Shown here one piece after another: positions 1 to 5,966 of a DNA stretch of 11,478 nt (position 1 is the first letter of the stretch; every line of letters starts with the position of its first letter). The notes beneath the pieces were generated by a model, which was not told the origin of the DNA, did no database searches, and saw nothing but the letters and a program-made list of their open reading frames with translations. A program made the position numbers and the translations under genes. The stretch comes from JAJCYE01 sp036260105 (GTDB lineage Bacteria; Actinomycetota; CADDZG01; JAHWKV01), in assembly GCA_036260105.1 (NCBI GenBank), contig DATAAN010000279.1, forward strand, positions 1 to 11,478. Reading direction: 5' to 3'.

Positions 1-375
1 GGGAACGCCTTTGCCCGGTGCTTGGCCGCCCACTACCTGGCCGACACCGAAAGCGACCCTCAAAAGGCGCTGGAATGGGACCTCAAAGCACTGGAGATCG
101 CGCAGTCGGTGCCCCTAGAGGAGGAGCACCCGAGCGACCCCACTGCCGCAGCCGTCAAGACCTTCTACCCCTCGCTGTACCTCAGCGTGGCGGACGGTTA
201 CCGGAAGGTGGGCGACTTCACCAGCGCCCGGCGGCACGTCAAGGAAGGGACGGCCTGGAGCGCCGTGCTCGGGTTGGACGCGTACGGCCAGCGCGTGAGG
301 GCCGAGCTCCTGCGGGTCGCCGCCCAGATCGACGAAAGCGACAGCGGCCCCTCGGTGGTCTTCGACTACGACTGA
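1..375 (+). CDS. TPR-like helical repeat protein, C-terminal part (5' end outside window)
   Basis: The frame is open from the first base and ends at TGA 373-375, so about 124 C-terminal residues are seen and the true start lies to the left. The sequence is almost all alpha-helical, with TPR-like spacing: the stretch around KALEWDLKALEIAQ looks like helix B of one repeat, and the stretch LYLSVADGYRKVGDFTSARRH reads as a helix pair of the next (Ala/Gly/Tyr at TPR positions, DF.SARRH at the turn). TPR repeats serve as protein-protein interaction scaffolds; no catalytic motif is visible in this part. The acidic tail ends FDYD. A broken SnoaL-like gene follows after 10 bases on the same strand, suggesting a former two-gene unit. 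The fold assignment is from pattern only; no partner or pathway can be named. Confidence 0.6.
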   Translation, partial: GNAFARCLAAHYLADTESDPQKALEWDLKALEIAQSVPLEEEHPSDPTAAAVKTFYPSLYLSVADGYRKVGDFTSARRHVKEGTAWSAVLGLDAYGQRVRAELLRVAAQIDESDSGPSVVFDYD

Positions 376-385
376 CGGGCACGCC

Positions 386-597
386 GTGGTGGCGGCAGCA
401 GCCCTCGATGCGGTGGCCGCCGGCGACTGGGACCGCCTGAAGCCCCTGCTGCACCCCTATCTTCACTGAGTTTCGCCGACGCCCGTACGATTCGGGGCCG
501 AACTCTCGTGTTCGACCGGTTGCGGGCTGGGGCCTCCAGCGGCTCGCCGGCCGGATACGAGCTTCGCGACGGCCAGATATACCGGTGGCGGTGCTGA
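386..597 (+). pseudogene. Frameshifted small SnoaL/NTF2-like protein
   Basis: From GTG 386 one frame reads ...AGDWDRLKPLLHPYLH and hits TGA at 467-469. The -1 frame immediately continues as SFADARTIRGRTLVFDRL... and ends PAGYELRDGQIYRWRC at TGA 595-597. Adding one G at the TGA (TG-AGT to TGG-AGT) joins them as HPYLHWSFADARTIRGRT, restoring the Trp usual after the HPY.H motif in small actinobacterial nuclear-transport-factor-2/SnoaL-like proteins. The repaired product would be about 70 residues, a normal length for that short subfamily. These are cone-shaped alpha+beta domains of mostly unknown substrate. The start codon is uncertain because GTG 389 is also possible and no good ribosome site is visible. 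The break could be real decay or a base-calling error. The gene sits 10 bases after the TPR-like gene and was probably co-transcribed with it. Confidence 0.7.
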
Positions 598-601
598 CGG
601 G

Positions 602-772
602 TTAGCCGATCTCGTTCTCCCGTGCCCGCAAGTCGGCCAGCTCGTCGCGCAGGTCTTCGATGTCCTCGTGGATCTCGGCGATGTCCTGGTCGCTCACCGG
701 CTGCTCGCCGAGCGTTTTCTCCCGGGCAGGGTCGCCCACCCCTTCGAACGTTTCCGGCACGTCTTCAGCCAT
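602..772 (-). CDS. Small acidic coiled-coil protein (56 aa), unknown function
   Basis: I place the start at ATG 770-772 (minus) because a good ribosome site, AAAGG, lies 8 bases upstream. A longer in-frame reading up to 1117 would run antisense through the neighbouring plus-strand gene and is not credible. The product is strongly acidic and has no membrane segment or signal peptide. The first 26 residues look disordered. Residues 27-53 (VSDQDIAEIHEDIEDLRDEL and onward) show heptad-like spacing of Ile/Leu and read as a coiled coil. It is transcribed divergently from the PHA-granule-like gene at 893, with 120 bases between the starts. It is not Pup: there is no C-terminal GGQ/GGE. I do not recognise the family; a small coiled-coil adaptor or stress-related protein is only a guess. 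Confidence 0.6.
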   Translation of the reverse strand: MAEDVPETFEGVGDPAREKTLGEQPVSDQDIAEIHEDIEDLRDELADLRARENEIG

Positions 773-876
773 GCTCCATACCTTTCGCTCGTTTGTTGCC
801 TGAGTCTGTTTTTCTCCGCTCGCCGCGGATCCAATCACGTCCCCGGCCGCGGCCTGCCGCAGGATCCCACTTCCGC

Positions 877-882
877 TATAAA
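877..882 (+). promoter_or_regulatory. Possible -10 box of a leaderless gene
   Basis: TATAAA ends 10 bases before the ATG at 893 in otherwise GC-rich DNA. Transcription from it would start at or within a few bases of the start codon, the arrangement of leaderless mRNAs that are common in actinobacteria. In agreement, no convincing Shine-Dalgarno precedes ATG 893. No clear -35 element is present 16-18 bases upstream. Weak evidence overall. Confidence 0.3.
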
Positions 883-892
883 CGGCCGGACA

Positions 893-1219
893 ATGACCAC
901 TGACTTCAGTGTTGCAATCCCGCACCGCATGCGGCCCGAGCAGACCCTCTACCGGCTGAAGACCTTCGCCACCGGAGCCAAGCGCGAGTACGCAGAGTTC
1001 GTCGACATCAGCCGGGAAGCCTGGTCGGCGCGGGGATGCGAGTTCGCTCTCACGCTCCACCTCTACGGCAAGCGGCGGGTCGCCGGCACGTTGAGGGTCG
1101 ACGCCTCTCACGTGCACGTGCAGGGGAGAGCGCAGTTCCCCCCAGTGTTCCGCAGCCGCATCGAGCGGGTGATCGCCTCAGAGGTGTCCCGCCTGCTTCC
1201 CAGGGTGAGGGCCTACTAG
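893..1219 (+). CDS. Polyhydroxyalkanoate-granule-associated-like protein (108 aa)
   Basis: I start at ATG 893; the upstream in-frame extension to 668 overlaps the minus-strand small gene and has no coding character. The protein begins FSVAIPHRMRPEQTLYRLK. A beta-rich core with alternating hydrophobics follows at 50-79 (FALTLHLYGKRRVAGTLRVD, then HVHVQG), and a C-terminal helix closes it (RSRIERVIASEVSRLL, 88-102). Known families: this layout (N-terminal helix, F.L.L...G..V.GTL.V....V.V.G, then a region rich in basic residues and an IE..I..E...LL helix) matches my recollection of the 'polyhydroxyalkanoic acid system' family, about 90-110 residues, sometimes found near PHA synthase genes. No PHA genes are seen here, so the role in granule formation is unproven. 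The match is to a pattern, not to catalytic residues; it could be another small alpha/beta protein. Confidence 0.55.
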   Translation: MTTDFSVAIPHRMRPEQTLYRLKTFATGAKREYAEFVDISREAWSARGCEFALTLHLYGKRRVAGTLRVDASHVHVQGRAQFPPVFRSRIERVIASEVSRLLPRVRAY

Positions 1220-1291
1220 AAGCGGCTTCTGACTCAACCGCTCCCCTAGCCAGAGCCAGCTCTGCCGTCTCCACCTGAAGGTCGAGCGGGC

Positions 1292-1297
1292 TACCAT
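1292..1297 (+). promoter_or_regulatory. Possible -10 box (TAnnnT) directly before GTG 1303
   Basis: TACCAT ends 5 bases before GTG 1303, the only plausible start of the downstream gene (an in-frame TGA at 1276 blocks extension). It fits the actinobacterial TAnnnT -10 pattern at leaderless spacing, and there is no ribosome site close enough to the start. No -35 match is visible. Speculative. Confidence 0.25.
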
Positions 1298-1302
1298 GCA
1301 GC

Positions 1303-1917
1303 GTGGTTCTGGAGGACTTGATCGACGACGCCGGCGCGGGCATCGAAGCCATCGGCCGGCATCTGGACAGGCTGAGCCCGGATCAGCGGTGGGCCGAGGC
1401 GGGCAACCTCTCGCGCGACCGCCAGAGGGTCCTCTACCTGAAGGCTGCCGCCTCGGCACCGCTTCAACTGTCGGACCTCGTCCCACAGGAGGCTTTTCTC
1501 GAGCCCGTGGTACACGACGGATGCAACACGCTTCCGGTCCCGAACGGGATCCGGCACTTCCGCAAGCACTTCTGCCGGCCATCCGGAGGTGAGGGCAGCC
1601 GGTTGTACGGCTTCAACGAAACCCCCCTGAGAAGGCTGATCGGGCCGGGCTACTTCGTCGCCTACGAGACCGGTTCGTCGCCCGGCTGGGCGGAGCGGGG
1701 AAACGTCGTGGTCGACTACTTTCAGGTCCCCTCGACGCCGGTGCCGGAGCACTGGCCGCCGGTAGTTTCCAACGACGAGGGTCTGCAGCGATTCGTGTAC
1801 CGGGGCACCCGCGACTTCCTACGCCGGGTGTCCGCGCAGGTGTGCGTCGGCGCGGTGTACAAGGGCGACAGGGCCATGGGCCACTACTTCGTCCTGTGCC
1901 GCCTGGATCAGGCGTAG
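1303..1917 (+). CDS. Conserved-looking protein of unknown function (204 aa)
   Basis: GTG 1303 is the only usable start after the in-frame TGA at 1276-1278; the gene ends at TAG 1915-1917. I cannot name the family. The N-terminal 55 residues are helical (LEDLIDDAGAGIEAIGRHLD, SRDRQRVLYLKAA). The rest has several dense, conserved-looking stretches: EPVVHDGCNTLPVPN (67-81), LYGFNETPLRRLIGPGYFVA (101-120), RGNVVVDYFQVP (132-143), LQRFVYRGTRDFLRRVS (161-177) and HYFVLCR (194-200). Invariant-looking Asn, His, Arg and Tyr residues and the length suggest a soluble cytosolic enzyme or ligand-binding domain. No signal peptide or membrane helix is seen. His71, Cys74, Arg170 and Asp171 are candidates for functional residues, by inference only. 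It converges on the exported collagen-like gene and shares a terminator-like hairpin with it. Confidence 0.75.
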   Translation: MVLEDLIDDAGAGIEAIGRHLDRLSPDQRWAEAGNLSRDRQRVLYLKAAASAPLQLSDLVPQEAFLEPVVHDGCNTLPVPNGIRHFRKHFCRPSGGEGSRLYGFNETPLRRLIGPGYFVAYETGSSPGWAERGNVVVDYFQVPSTPVPEHWPPVVSNDEGLQRFVYRGTRDFLRRVSAQVCVGAVYKGDRAMGHYFVLCRLDQA

Positions 1918-1944
1918 AGCCGCGGCCGCCCACGGCTCTACGCC
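1911..1944. terminator. Bidirectional stem-loop terminator between convergent genes
   Basis: GGCGTAGAGCCG (1911-1922) and CGGCTCTACGCC (1933-1944) form a perfect 12-bp GC-rich inverted repeat around a 10-base loop. It overlaps the TAG stop of the 204-residue gene and lies 17 bases from the stop of the convergent exported-protein gene, so it could stop transcription from both sides. There is no T-tract on either side, as is common for actinobacterial stem-loop terminators. Confidence 0.65.
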
Positions 1945-1960
1945 CTGAACCGTTATCCGC

Positions 1961-2515
1961 CTAAGAAACTGCGGCGCAGACGGCCCAGACCCGGACCCTT
2001 CCCGGCAAGTCGGCCCGTTCGGTCCAGTTGTCCTCATTGGAGATGGCGAGGCCCCATCCCGTGCCGAACCCGGACGGGTAGTCACGGTAGACGTGCACTG
2101 AGTCTTCGGGCACCAGGCCTTCGACGTCGAACCCACCGCCCAGCGCCTTCTTCCCGGTCGGGCAGTCGACCCTGATGTCCCTACGCGCTCCGGGCGGGAA
2201 GGGCACTCTGTGCTGCATGACGACATATCCCGAGATCCCGCTGGGCCCGGCCGGTCCAGGGTCGCCCTGCTCCCCCTTCTCGCCCGGCAAACCCTGCGGT
2301 CCCTGGGGGCCTTGCTGGTTCCAAACCAGGCCGCTCTCGTTTGACTTACAGTCCTCGGCGCTGCCGACGATGCGCACACTGCCGTTGTGGCTCTGTACGC
2401 ATGCGGTGATCACCGCCGGCTCGGAGGTTTGGGCGATGGCCACTCCCCCGACCAGGCTGGCGGTCAGGATCGAGCTGGCGACAGCAGCCGCGACAGGAGA
2501 CTTCATTCGTCGCAT
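1961..2515 (-). CDS. Exported protein with short collagen-like Gly-X-Y segment (184 aa)
   Basis: The start is ATG 2513-2515 (minus), with an AAAGGA ribosome site 8 bases upstream. Residues 1-28 form a Sec signal peptide: basic MRRMK, a hydrophobic core, and an AIA-type cleavage site before Q29. The mature N-terminus carries VITACVQ...GSVRIV...DCKSNE..LVWNQ (35-67), a module known from actinobacterial and cyanobacterial exported proteins to precede Gly-X-Y repeats. Nine Gly-X-Y triplets follow (69-95), much shorter than in true collagens. The C-terminal domain (97-184) contains DCPTGKKALGGGF and ends RVWAVCA, resembling a common extracellular C-terminal domain. Four cysteines (39, 56, 118, 180) could form two disulfides. 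The protein is probably secreted and may trimerise through the triplets; its biological role is unknown. It is preceded by a gene-free region that includes a decayed stress-protein fragment. Confidence 0.85.
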   Translation of the reverse strand: MRRMKSPVAAAVASSILTASLVGGVAIAQTSEPAVITACVQSHNGSVRIVGSAEDCKSNESGLVWNQQGPQGPQGLPGEKGEQGDPGPAGPSGISGYVVMQHRVPFPPGARRDIRVDCPTGKKALGGGFDVEGLVPEDSVHVYRDYPSGFGTGWGLAISNEDNWTERADLPGRVRVWAVCAAVS

Positions 2516-2646
2516 GGGGCAGTTCCTTTCTCTAGTGCACTCGGGTCGGCAGGGTTATGGTCGCCCGGACGCGCAGCCACGCGTAAGGGTGCTGGCTAGC
2601 CGAATCGGGGTGATGCAGACACGCCGCTCAGTGGCCCTCGCGGCGG

Positions 2647-2718
2647 TTAAGGGACTACGAGGACCGGTACGTTCGAGTGCTTGACCAGCCCGCAAACCAT
2701 CCCACGTCCTCCGATGAC
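2647..2718 (-). pseudogene. Universal stress protein (UspA-like) C-terminal remnant
   Basis: Read on the minus strand, the frame closed by TAA (2647-2649) ends CGLVKHSNVPVLVVP, which is essentially the canonical C-terminal strand of UspA-domain proteins (..vv.ha..PVLVV). It is preceded directly by VIGGRG, matching the G-x-x-G nucleotide-binding motif that normally stands some 12-18 residues earlier. The linking segment is missing, and an in-frame TGA lies just upstream (2722-2724 side), so this is not a functional gene. A stretch in the same frame at 2821-2871 (IVGCRGADGAEELV, then stop) also looks like the GxRG..G..EL part of a Usp, separated by about 100 bases of noncoding sequence. Probably one or two decayed Usp copies; a chance match of this length is unlikely but not excluded. 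Confidence 0.5.
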
Positions 2719-2859
2719 TCACGAATACCCGAAGGGATCTCCGAGGTCCACCGACCCCTCGCCCAGCTTAGGCGGTCCCGCGGTCGCCGTCCGCGTCGCC
2801 CGTCGCCCCCAGTCCCGGTCCTATACAAGCTCCTCGGCTCCGTCGGCGCCTCGGCAGCC

Positions 2860-2865
2860 TACAAT
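2860..2865 (+). promoter_or_regulatory. Candidate -10 box for the SGNH-carbamoyltransferase operon
   Basis: TACAAT fits the actinobacterial TAnnnT -10 consensus and lies 68 bases before GTG 2934. Transcription from here would give a leader of roughly 60 bases. No -35 hexamer is recognisable at 16-18 bases, and AATACT at 2912-2917 is an alternative. Low confidence. Confidence 0.2.
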
Positions 2866-2933
2866 CGCCATGTGCGGATCCCCTCGGCGATGGCCTCCCT
2901 TCCGGCAGCAAAATACTCCGCCACCGCCTTCGC

Positions 2934-4139
2934 GTGCTGAAGAAGCTGCTCCTCGCCGTGGCCTCGATGATCTTCACCGTGGGCCTGGTCGAGGTCGGCT
3001 TCCGGCTGGCGGGCTACCGGCCGATCTACGACGTCTACTCCAAGCCTGAGGCGTTCTGGAAGGCCGACAGCACCCTCGGGTGGACCCTGGAGCCGAACTC
3101 GACGGGAACCTACGTCGGACCGAGGCCTTTTCCGATCCTGTTCCGCACGCCCATCCGCATCAACTCCCTAGGGCTGCGCGGCCCCGAGCCGACGCCGGTG
3201 CCGGAAGGCGGCCACCGGGTGGTATTTCTGGGCGACTCCCAGACCGCCGGTTTCGAGGTCCCGGAGGACCGGACGTTCGCGCACCTCGCCGGCGAGATGC
3301 TCCAGGAGCGGCTCGGCGCTCCGGTCCAGGCCATCAACGCCGGCGTTCGGGGTTACGGCACCGACCAGGCGCTGCTCCTGTTCCGGCAGCGCCTCCGGGA
3401 GCTGCAGCCCGAGGTCGTCATCTACGACAAGGTCATCAACGACGCCGAGGACAACACGACGCTCCACCGCCCCAAACGTCCCTTCGGCAAGGCGGCCTTC
3501 GTCCTCGACGACGACGGCACGCTCCGGCTGGAGGGCGCACCGGTGCCCGACTATCCGTTCTGCTCCTCGGTCCGCCTGGACGAATCCTTCCGGGTGCGCC
3601 GGCAGGACGGGCTCCGCACGAGAAGCCTCTGCTGGCTCGAGACCAACTTGTCCGACCGGTTCGCCGCCTTCAGCTTCGTGGCCACCCGGCTCCGCCAGAA
3701 TCCGGATCTGCTCCGCCGGCTGTGGAACACCGGTCAACCCGGCCAACCGGCCGCGGTCCCCCCGACGCAGGAGCCCCGGCTCAGGGTCGCCGCCGCGGCT
3801 GAGCCACCGCCGCCTCTCCCCGAGGGATTGCCCGAAGGCGTGCCCGAGGCGCAGCAGGAATTCGCGCACCGCCTGACCTCTGCGCTGATCAGGCAGCTGT
3901 CGACGGAGGTGCGGGAGGCTGGAGCCCGGTTCGTCATGGTGGCCTCGGACCCGGACCTGGCGCAACTCGACGTCGCCGGATTCCAGGCGGCAGGCATCCA
4001 GATCCTCCGTGCCGACTCCGTCCTGGGTGCCGACCAGTCCCCCTACCGGATTCCCAACGACGGTCACCTGAACGCCGAGGGCCACCGGAGGGTCGCCGGC
4101 CTGATCGCTCCCGCAGTCGAGAGCCTGCTCGCCCCGTGA
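2934..4139 (+). CDS. Membrane-anchored SGNH/GDSL-family hydrolase
   Basis: GTG 2934 is chosen because the product begins MLKKLLL and runs straight into one membrane anchor (about 5-21), followed by GFRLAGYRP, a typical opening for this family. The catalytic domain is then predicted outside the membrane. Block I is VVFLGDSQTAG, with nucleophile Ser102. Block II is INAGVRGYGT (134-143). Block III is atypical: YDKVINDAEDN instead of GxND, leaving Asn169 as the oxyanion-hole candidate. Block V is NDGHLNAEGH, giving Asp376 and His378. Residues 267-307 are Pro/Ala/Glu-rich, a flexible insert ahead of block V. The family contains esterases, deacetylases and acyltransferases acting on lipids and glycans; the substrate here is unknown. 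The 3' end overlaps the carbamoyltransferase start (GTGA, 4 bases), so the two are translationally coupled and probably work on the same molecule. No clear ribosome site precedes the start. Confidence 0.87.
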   Translation: MLKKLLLAVASMIFTVGLVEVGFRLAGYRPIYDVYSKPEAFWKADSTLGWTLEPNSTGTYVGPRPFPILFRTPIRINSLGLRGPEPTPVPEGGHRVVFLGDSQTAGFEVPEDRTFAHLAGEMLQERLGAPVQAINAGVRGYGTDQALLLFRQRLRELQPEVVIYDKVINDAEDNTTLHRPKRPFGKAAFVLDDDGTLRLEGAPVPDYPFCSSVRLDESFRVRRQDGLRTRSLCWLETNLSDRFAAFSFVATRLRQNPDLLRRLWNTGQPGQPAAVPPTQEPRLRVAAAAEPPPPLPEGLPEGVPEAQQEFAHRLTSALIRQLSTEVREAGARFVMVASDPDLAQLDVAGFQAAGIQILRADSVLGADQSPYRIPNDGHLNAEGHRRVAGLIAPAVESLLAP

Positions 4140-5965
4140 CGGCGATCCTGGGGATCTCGGCCTTCTACCACGACTCGGCGGCCGCCCTGGTGGTGGACGG
4201 AGAGGTGGTGGCGGCAGCGCAAGAGGAGCGGTTCTCCCGGATAAAGCACGACGACGCCCTGCCGGTGAAGGCGATCGAGAGCTGCCTGTCGCAGGCCGGC
4301 ATCAGGCCGGAGGACCTGGACTACGTCACCTTCTACGAAAAACCGCTGCTGAAATTCGACCGGCTGCTCCAGACCTACGTCTCCTACGCCCCGGCCGGGT
4401 TCCGTTCCTTCGGCCGGGCGATGCCGATCTGGCTGCGCCAGAAGCTGCACATCACCCGCGAGCTCCACAAGGGCTTGGATGGGCGGTACTCCAGACGCTT
4501 CGTGTTCTGCGAGCACCACGAGTCTCACGCGGCCAGCGCCTTCTTTCCATCGCCGTTCGACGACGCGGCGATCCTGACCCTCGACGGCGTCGGCGAGTGG
4601 ACCACCGGAGCGGTGGGCTTGGGGACCGGCAATCGCATTCGCCTTCTCAGTGAGATGAAGTTTCCGCACAGCCTCGGGCTGCTCTACTCGGCGTTCACCT
4701 CCTACTGCGGCTTCAGGGTGAACTCAGGCGAGTACAAGCTGATGGGGCTGGCCCCGTACGGGGACCCGATATTTACCAGCACGATCCTGGAGCACCTGCT
4801 CGATCTCAAAGAAGACGGTTCCCTGCGGCTCGACATGAGCTACTTCAAGTTCGCCCGGGGCCTCACCATGACGACCGAGAAGTTTCACCGGCTCTTCGGT
4901 GGGCCGCCGAGAGATCCGGAAAGCGACCTGACGCAGCGCGAGATGGACCTGGCCGCCTCGATCCAGGAGGTGACCGACGAGGCGGTGCTTCGCGCCGGCC
5001 GCTTCGCCCACCGAGCCACCGGCGCCCGGCGGCTCTGCATGGCGGGCGGCGTGGCTTTGAACTGCGTCTCCAACCGGCATCTGCTGGAAAACGGCCCGTT
5101 CGACGACATCTGGGTGCAACCCGCCGCCGGGGACGCCGGAGGCGCCCTGGGGGCGGCCCTTCTGGTGTGGCACCAGCTGCTCGACCGTCCGCGCTTCCCT
5201 GCAACCGCAGATCGCATGTCCGGCTCGTTTCTCGGTCCAAGGTTCGAGCAGTCGGAGGTCGAGAGGCGCCTGTGCGCCCTGGATGCGCCGTTCGAAGTGC
5301 TTCCGGAGTCGGAGGTAACCCGGAAGACCGCCGGTCTGCTCGCCGCCGGCATGGTGGTCGGATGGTTCCAGGACCGGATGGAGTTCGGCCCTCGCGCCCT
5401 GGGGTCCCGAAGCATCCTCGGGGACCCAAGAGACCCGGCCATGCAGAGCAAGATGAACCTCAAGATCAAGTTCCGGGAGTCGTTCCGGCCGTTCGCCCCC
5501 GCGGTGCTGGCCGAGCACGCAAACCAGTGGTTCGACATGGGCAAGGCCAGGGAAAGCCCGTACATGCTGCTGGTCGTGCCGGTTGCCCGGGACCACCGCG
5601 TCGATGGAGCCGATTTCGGAGCTGCGGGGCTGGAGCGCCTAAAGCTGAGCCGCTCCGACATCCCGGCGGTCACTCACGTCGACTTCTCCGCCCGCGTGCA
5701 GACCGTCGACCGGTCCCGAAACGGCCGCTTCTACGACTTGCTGGCCGAGTTCGAGAACCAGACCGGCTGCCCGGTGCTCATCAACACCTCGTTCAACGTC
5801 CGGGGCGAACCGATCGTATGCACCCCCGAGGACGCATACCGCTGCTTCATGGCTACGGGGATGGACGCGCTGGTTGCCGGCAACTGCCTGCTGTTGAAGT
5901 CGGATCAGCCGGAGACGGCGGCCGAGGTGGCTGCCGACCACCTGCGACAGTTCGCTCTGGACTGA
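4136..5965 (+). CDS. O-carbamoyltransferase, NodU/CmcH/TobZ family
   Basis: Transfers the carbamoyl group of carbamoyl phosphate, through a carbamoyl-adenylate made with ATP, onto a hydroxyl of a sugar, antibiotic or toxin precursor; cytosolic. At 609 residues it is full length for the family. The N-terminal Kae1-like ASKHA domain (about 1-350) opens ILGISAFYHDSAAALVVDG, carries the metal-binding HHESHA (127-132) and LTLDGVGEWTT (148-157), and has AGGVALNCVSN (303-313) and QPAAGDAGGALGAAL (328-342). The C-terminal YrdC-like carbamoyl-phosphate domain has DRMEFGPRALGSRSILGDPR (413-432), KFRESFRPFAPAVL (445-458) and NTSFNVRGEPIVCTPEDA (550-567). All signature motifs are intact. GTG 4136 overlaps the SGNH stop by 4 bases, and the SxtJ gene starts 1 base after its stop. 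The order with the next two genes equals sxtI-sxtJ-sxtK of saxitoxin clusters. The acceptor substrate cannot be read from the sequence. Confidence 0.95.
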   Translation: MTAILGISAFYHDSAAALVVDGEVVAAAQEERFSRIKHDDALPVKAIESCLSQAGIRPEDLDYVTFYEKPLLKFDRLLQTYVSYAPAGFRSFGRAMPIWLRQKLHITRELHKGLDGRYSRRFVFCEHHESHAASAFFPSPFDDAAILTLDGVGEWTTGAVGLGTGNRIRLLSEMKFPHSLGLLYSAFTSYCGFRVNSGEYKLMGLAPYGDPIFTSTILEHLLDLKEDGSLRLDMSYFKFARGLTMTTEKFHRLFGGPPRDPESDLTQREMDLAASIQEVTDEAVLRAGRFAHRATGARRLCMAGGVALNCVSNRHLLENGPFDDIWVQPAAGDAGGALGAALLVWHQLLDRPRFPATADRMSGSFLGPRFEQSEVERRLCALDAPFEVLPESEVTRKTAGLLAAGMVVGWFQDRMEFGPRALGSRSILGDPRDPAMQSKMNLKIKFRESFRPFAPAVLAEHANQWFDMGKARESPYMLLVVPVARDHRVDGADFGAAGLERLKLSRSDIPAVTHVDFSARVQTVDRSRNGRFYDLLAEFENQTGCPVLINTSFNVRGEPIVCTPEDAYRCFMATGMDALVAGNCLLLKSDQPETAAEVAADHLRQFALD

Positions 5966-5966
5966 C

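Larger units (their letters stand above)
2516..2933. other. 418-base region without an intact gene
   Basis: The region lies between the divergent exported-protein gene (minus) and the SGNH-carbamoyltransferase operon (plus), so it must hold promoters for both. Visible in it: a universal-stress-protein-like remnant (2647-2718, minus); a further in-frame minus stretch at 2821-2871 reading MAIVGCRGADGAEELV then stop; and AT-richer words in GC-rich surroundings, TATACA (2822-2827), TACAAT (2860-2865, fits TAnnnT) and AATACT (2912-2917), that could be -10 boxes for the operon. None has a recognisable -35. Open frames of 87 and 122 codons on the plus strand here have Arg/Pro/Ser-rich, shadow-like translations and are not annotated. 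Confidence 0.5.

Noticed and set aside
602..772. The small acidic protein as a Pup (prokaryotic ubiquitin-like) protein
   Set aside because: Size, acidity and coiled coil are similar, but the obligatory C-terminal GGQ/GGE is absent (it ends ENEIG) and no proteasome-system gene is nearby.
668..892. N-terminal extension of the PHA-granule-like gene to 668
   Set aside because: It would overlap the small minus-strand gene almost completely and reads as non-homologous filler; ATG 893 begins the coherent domain and has a -10-like word at leaderless distance.
2913..2960. Minus-strand reading HAKAVAEYFAAGREAIAEGI as a gene fragment
   Set aside because: It looks protein-like, but part of it is antisense to the start of the SGNH gene and it stops shortly after; there is no family match to support it.
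3168..4085. 305-codon open frame on the minus strand inside the SGNH hydrolase gene
   Set aside because: It lies wholly antisense to a gene with clear catalytic motifs; its translation is rich in Gly/Arg/Glu/Val as expected from a GC-rich shadow frame, with no domain.
4724..5673. Long minus-strand open frames inside the carbamoyltransferase gene
   Set aside because: Antisense shadows of a gene with all family motifs; Arg/Pro/Ser-rich translations without any recognisable domain.
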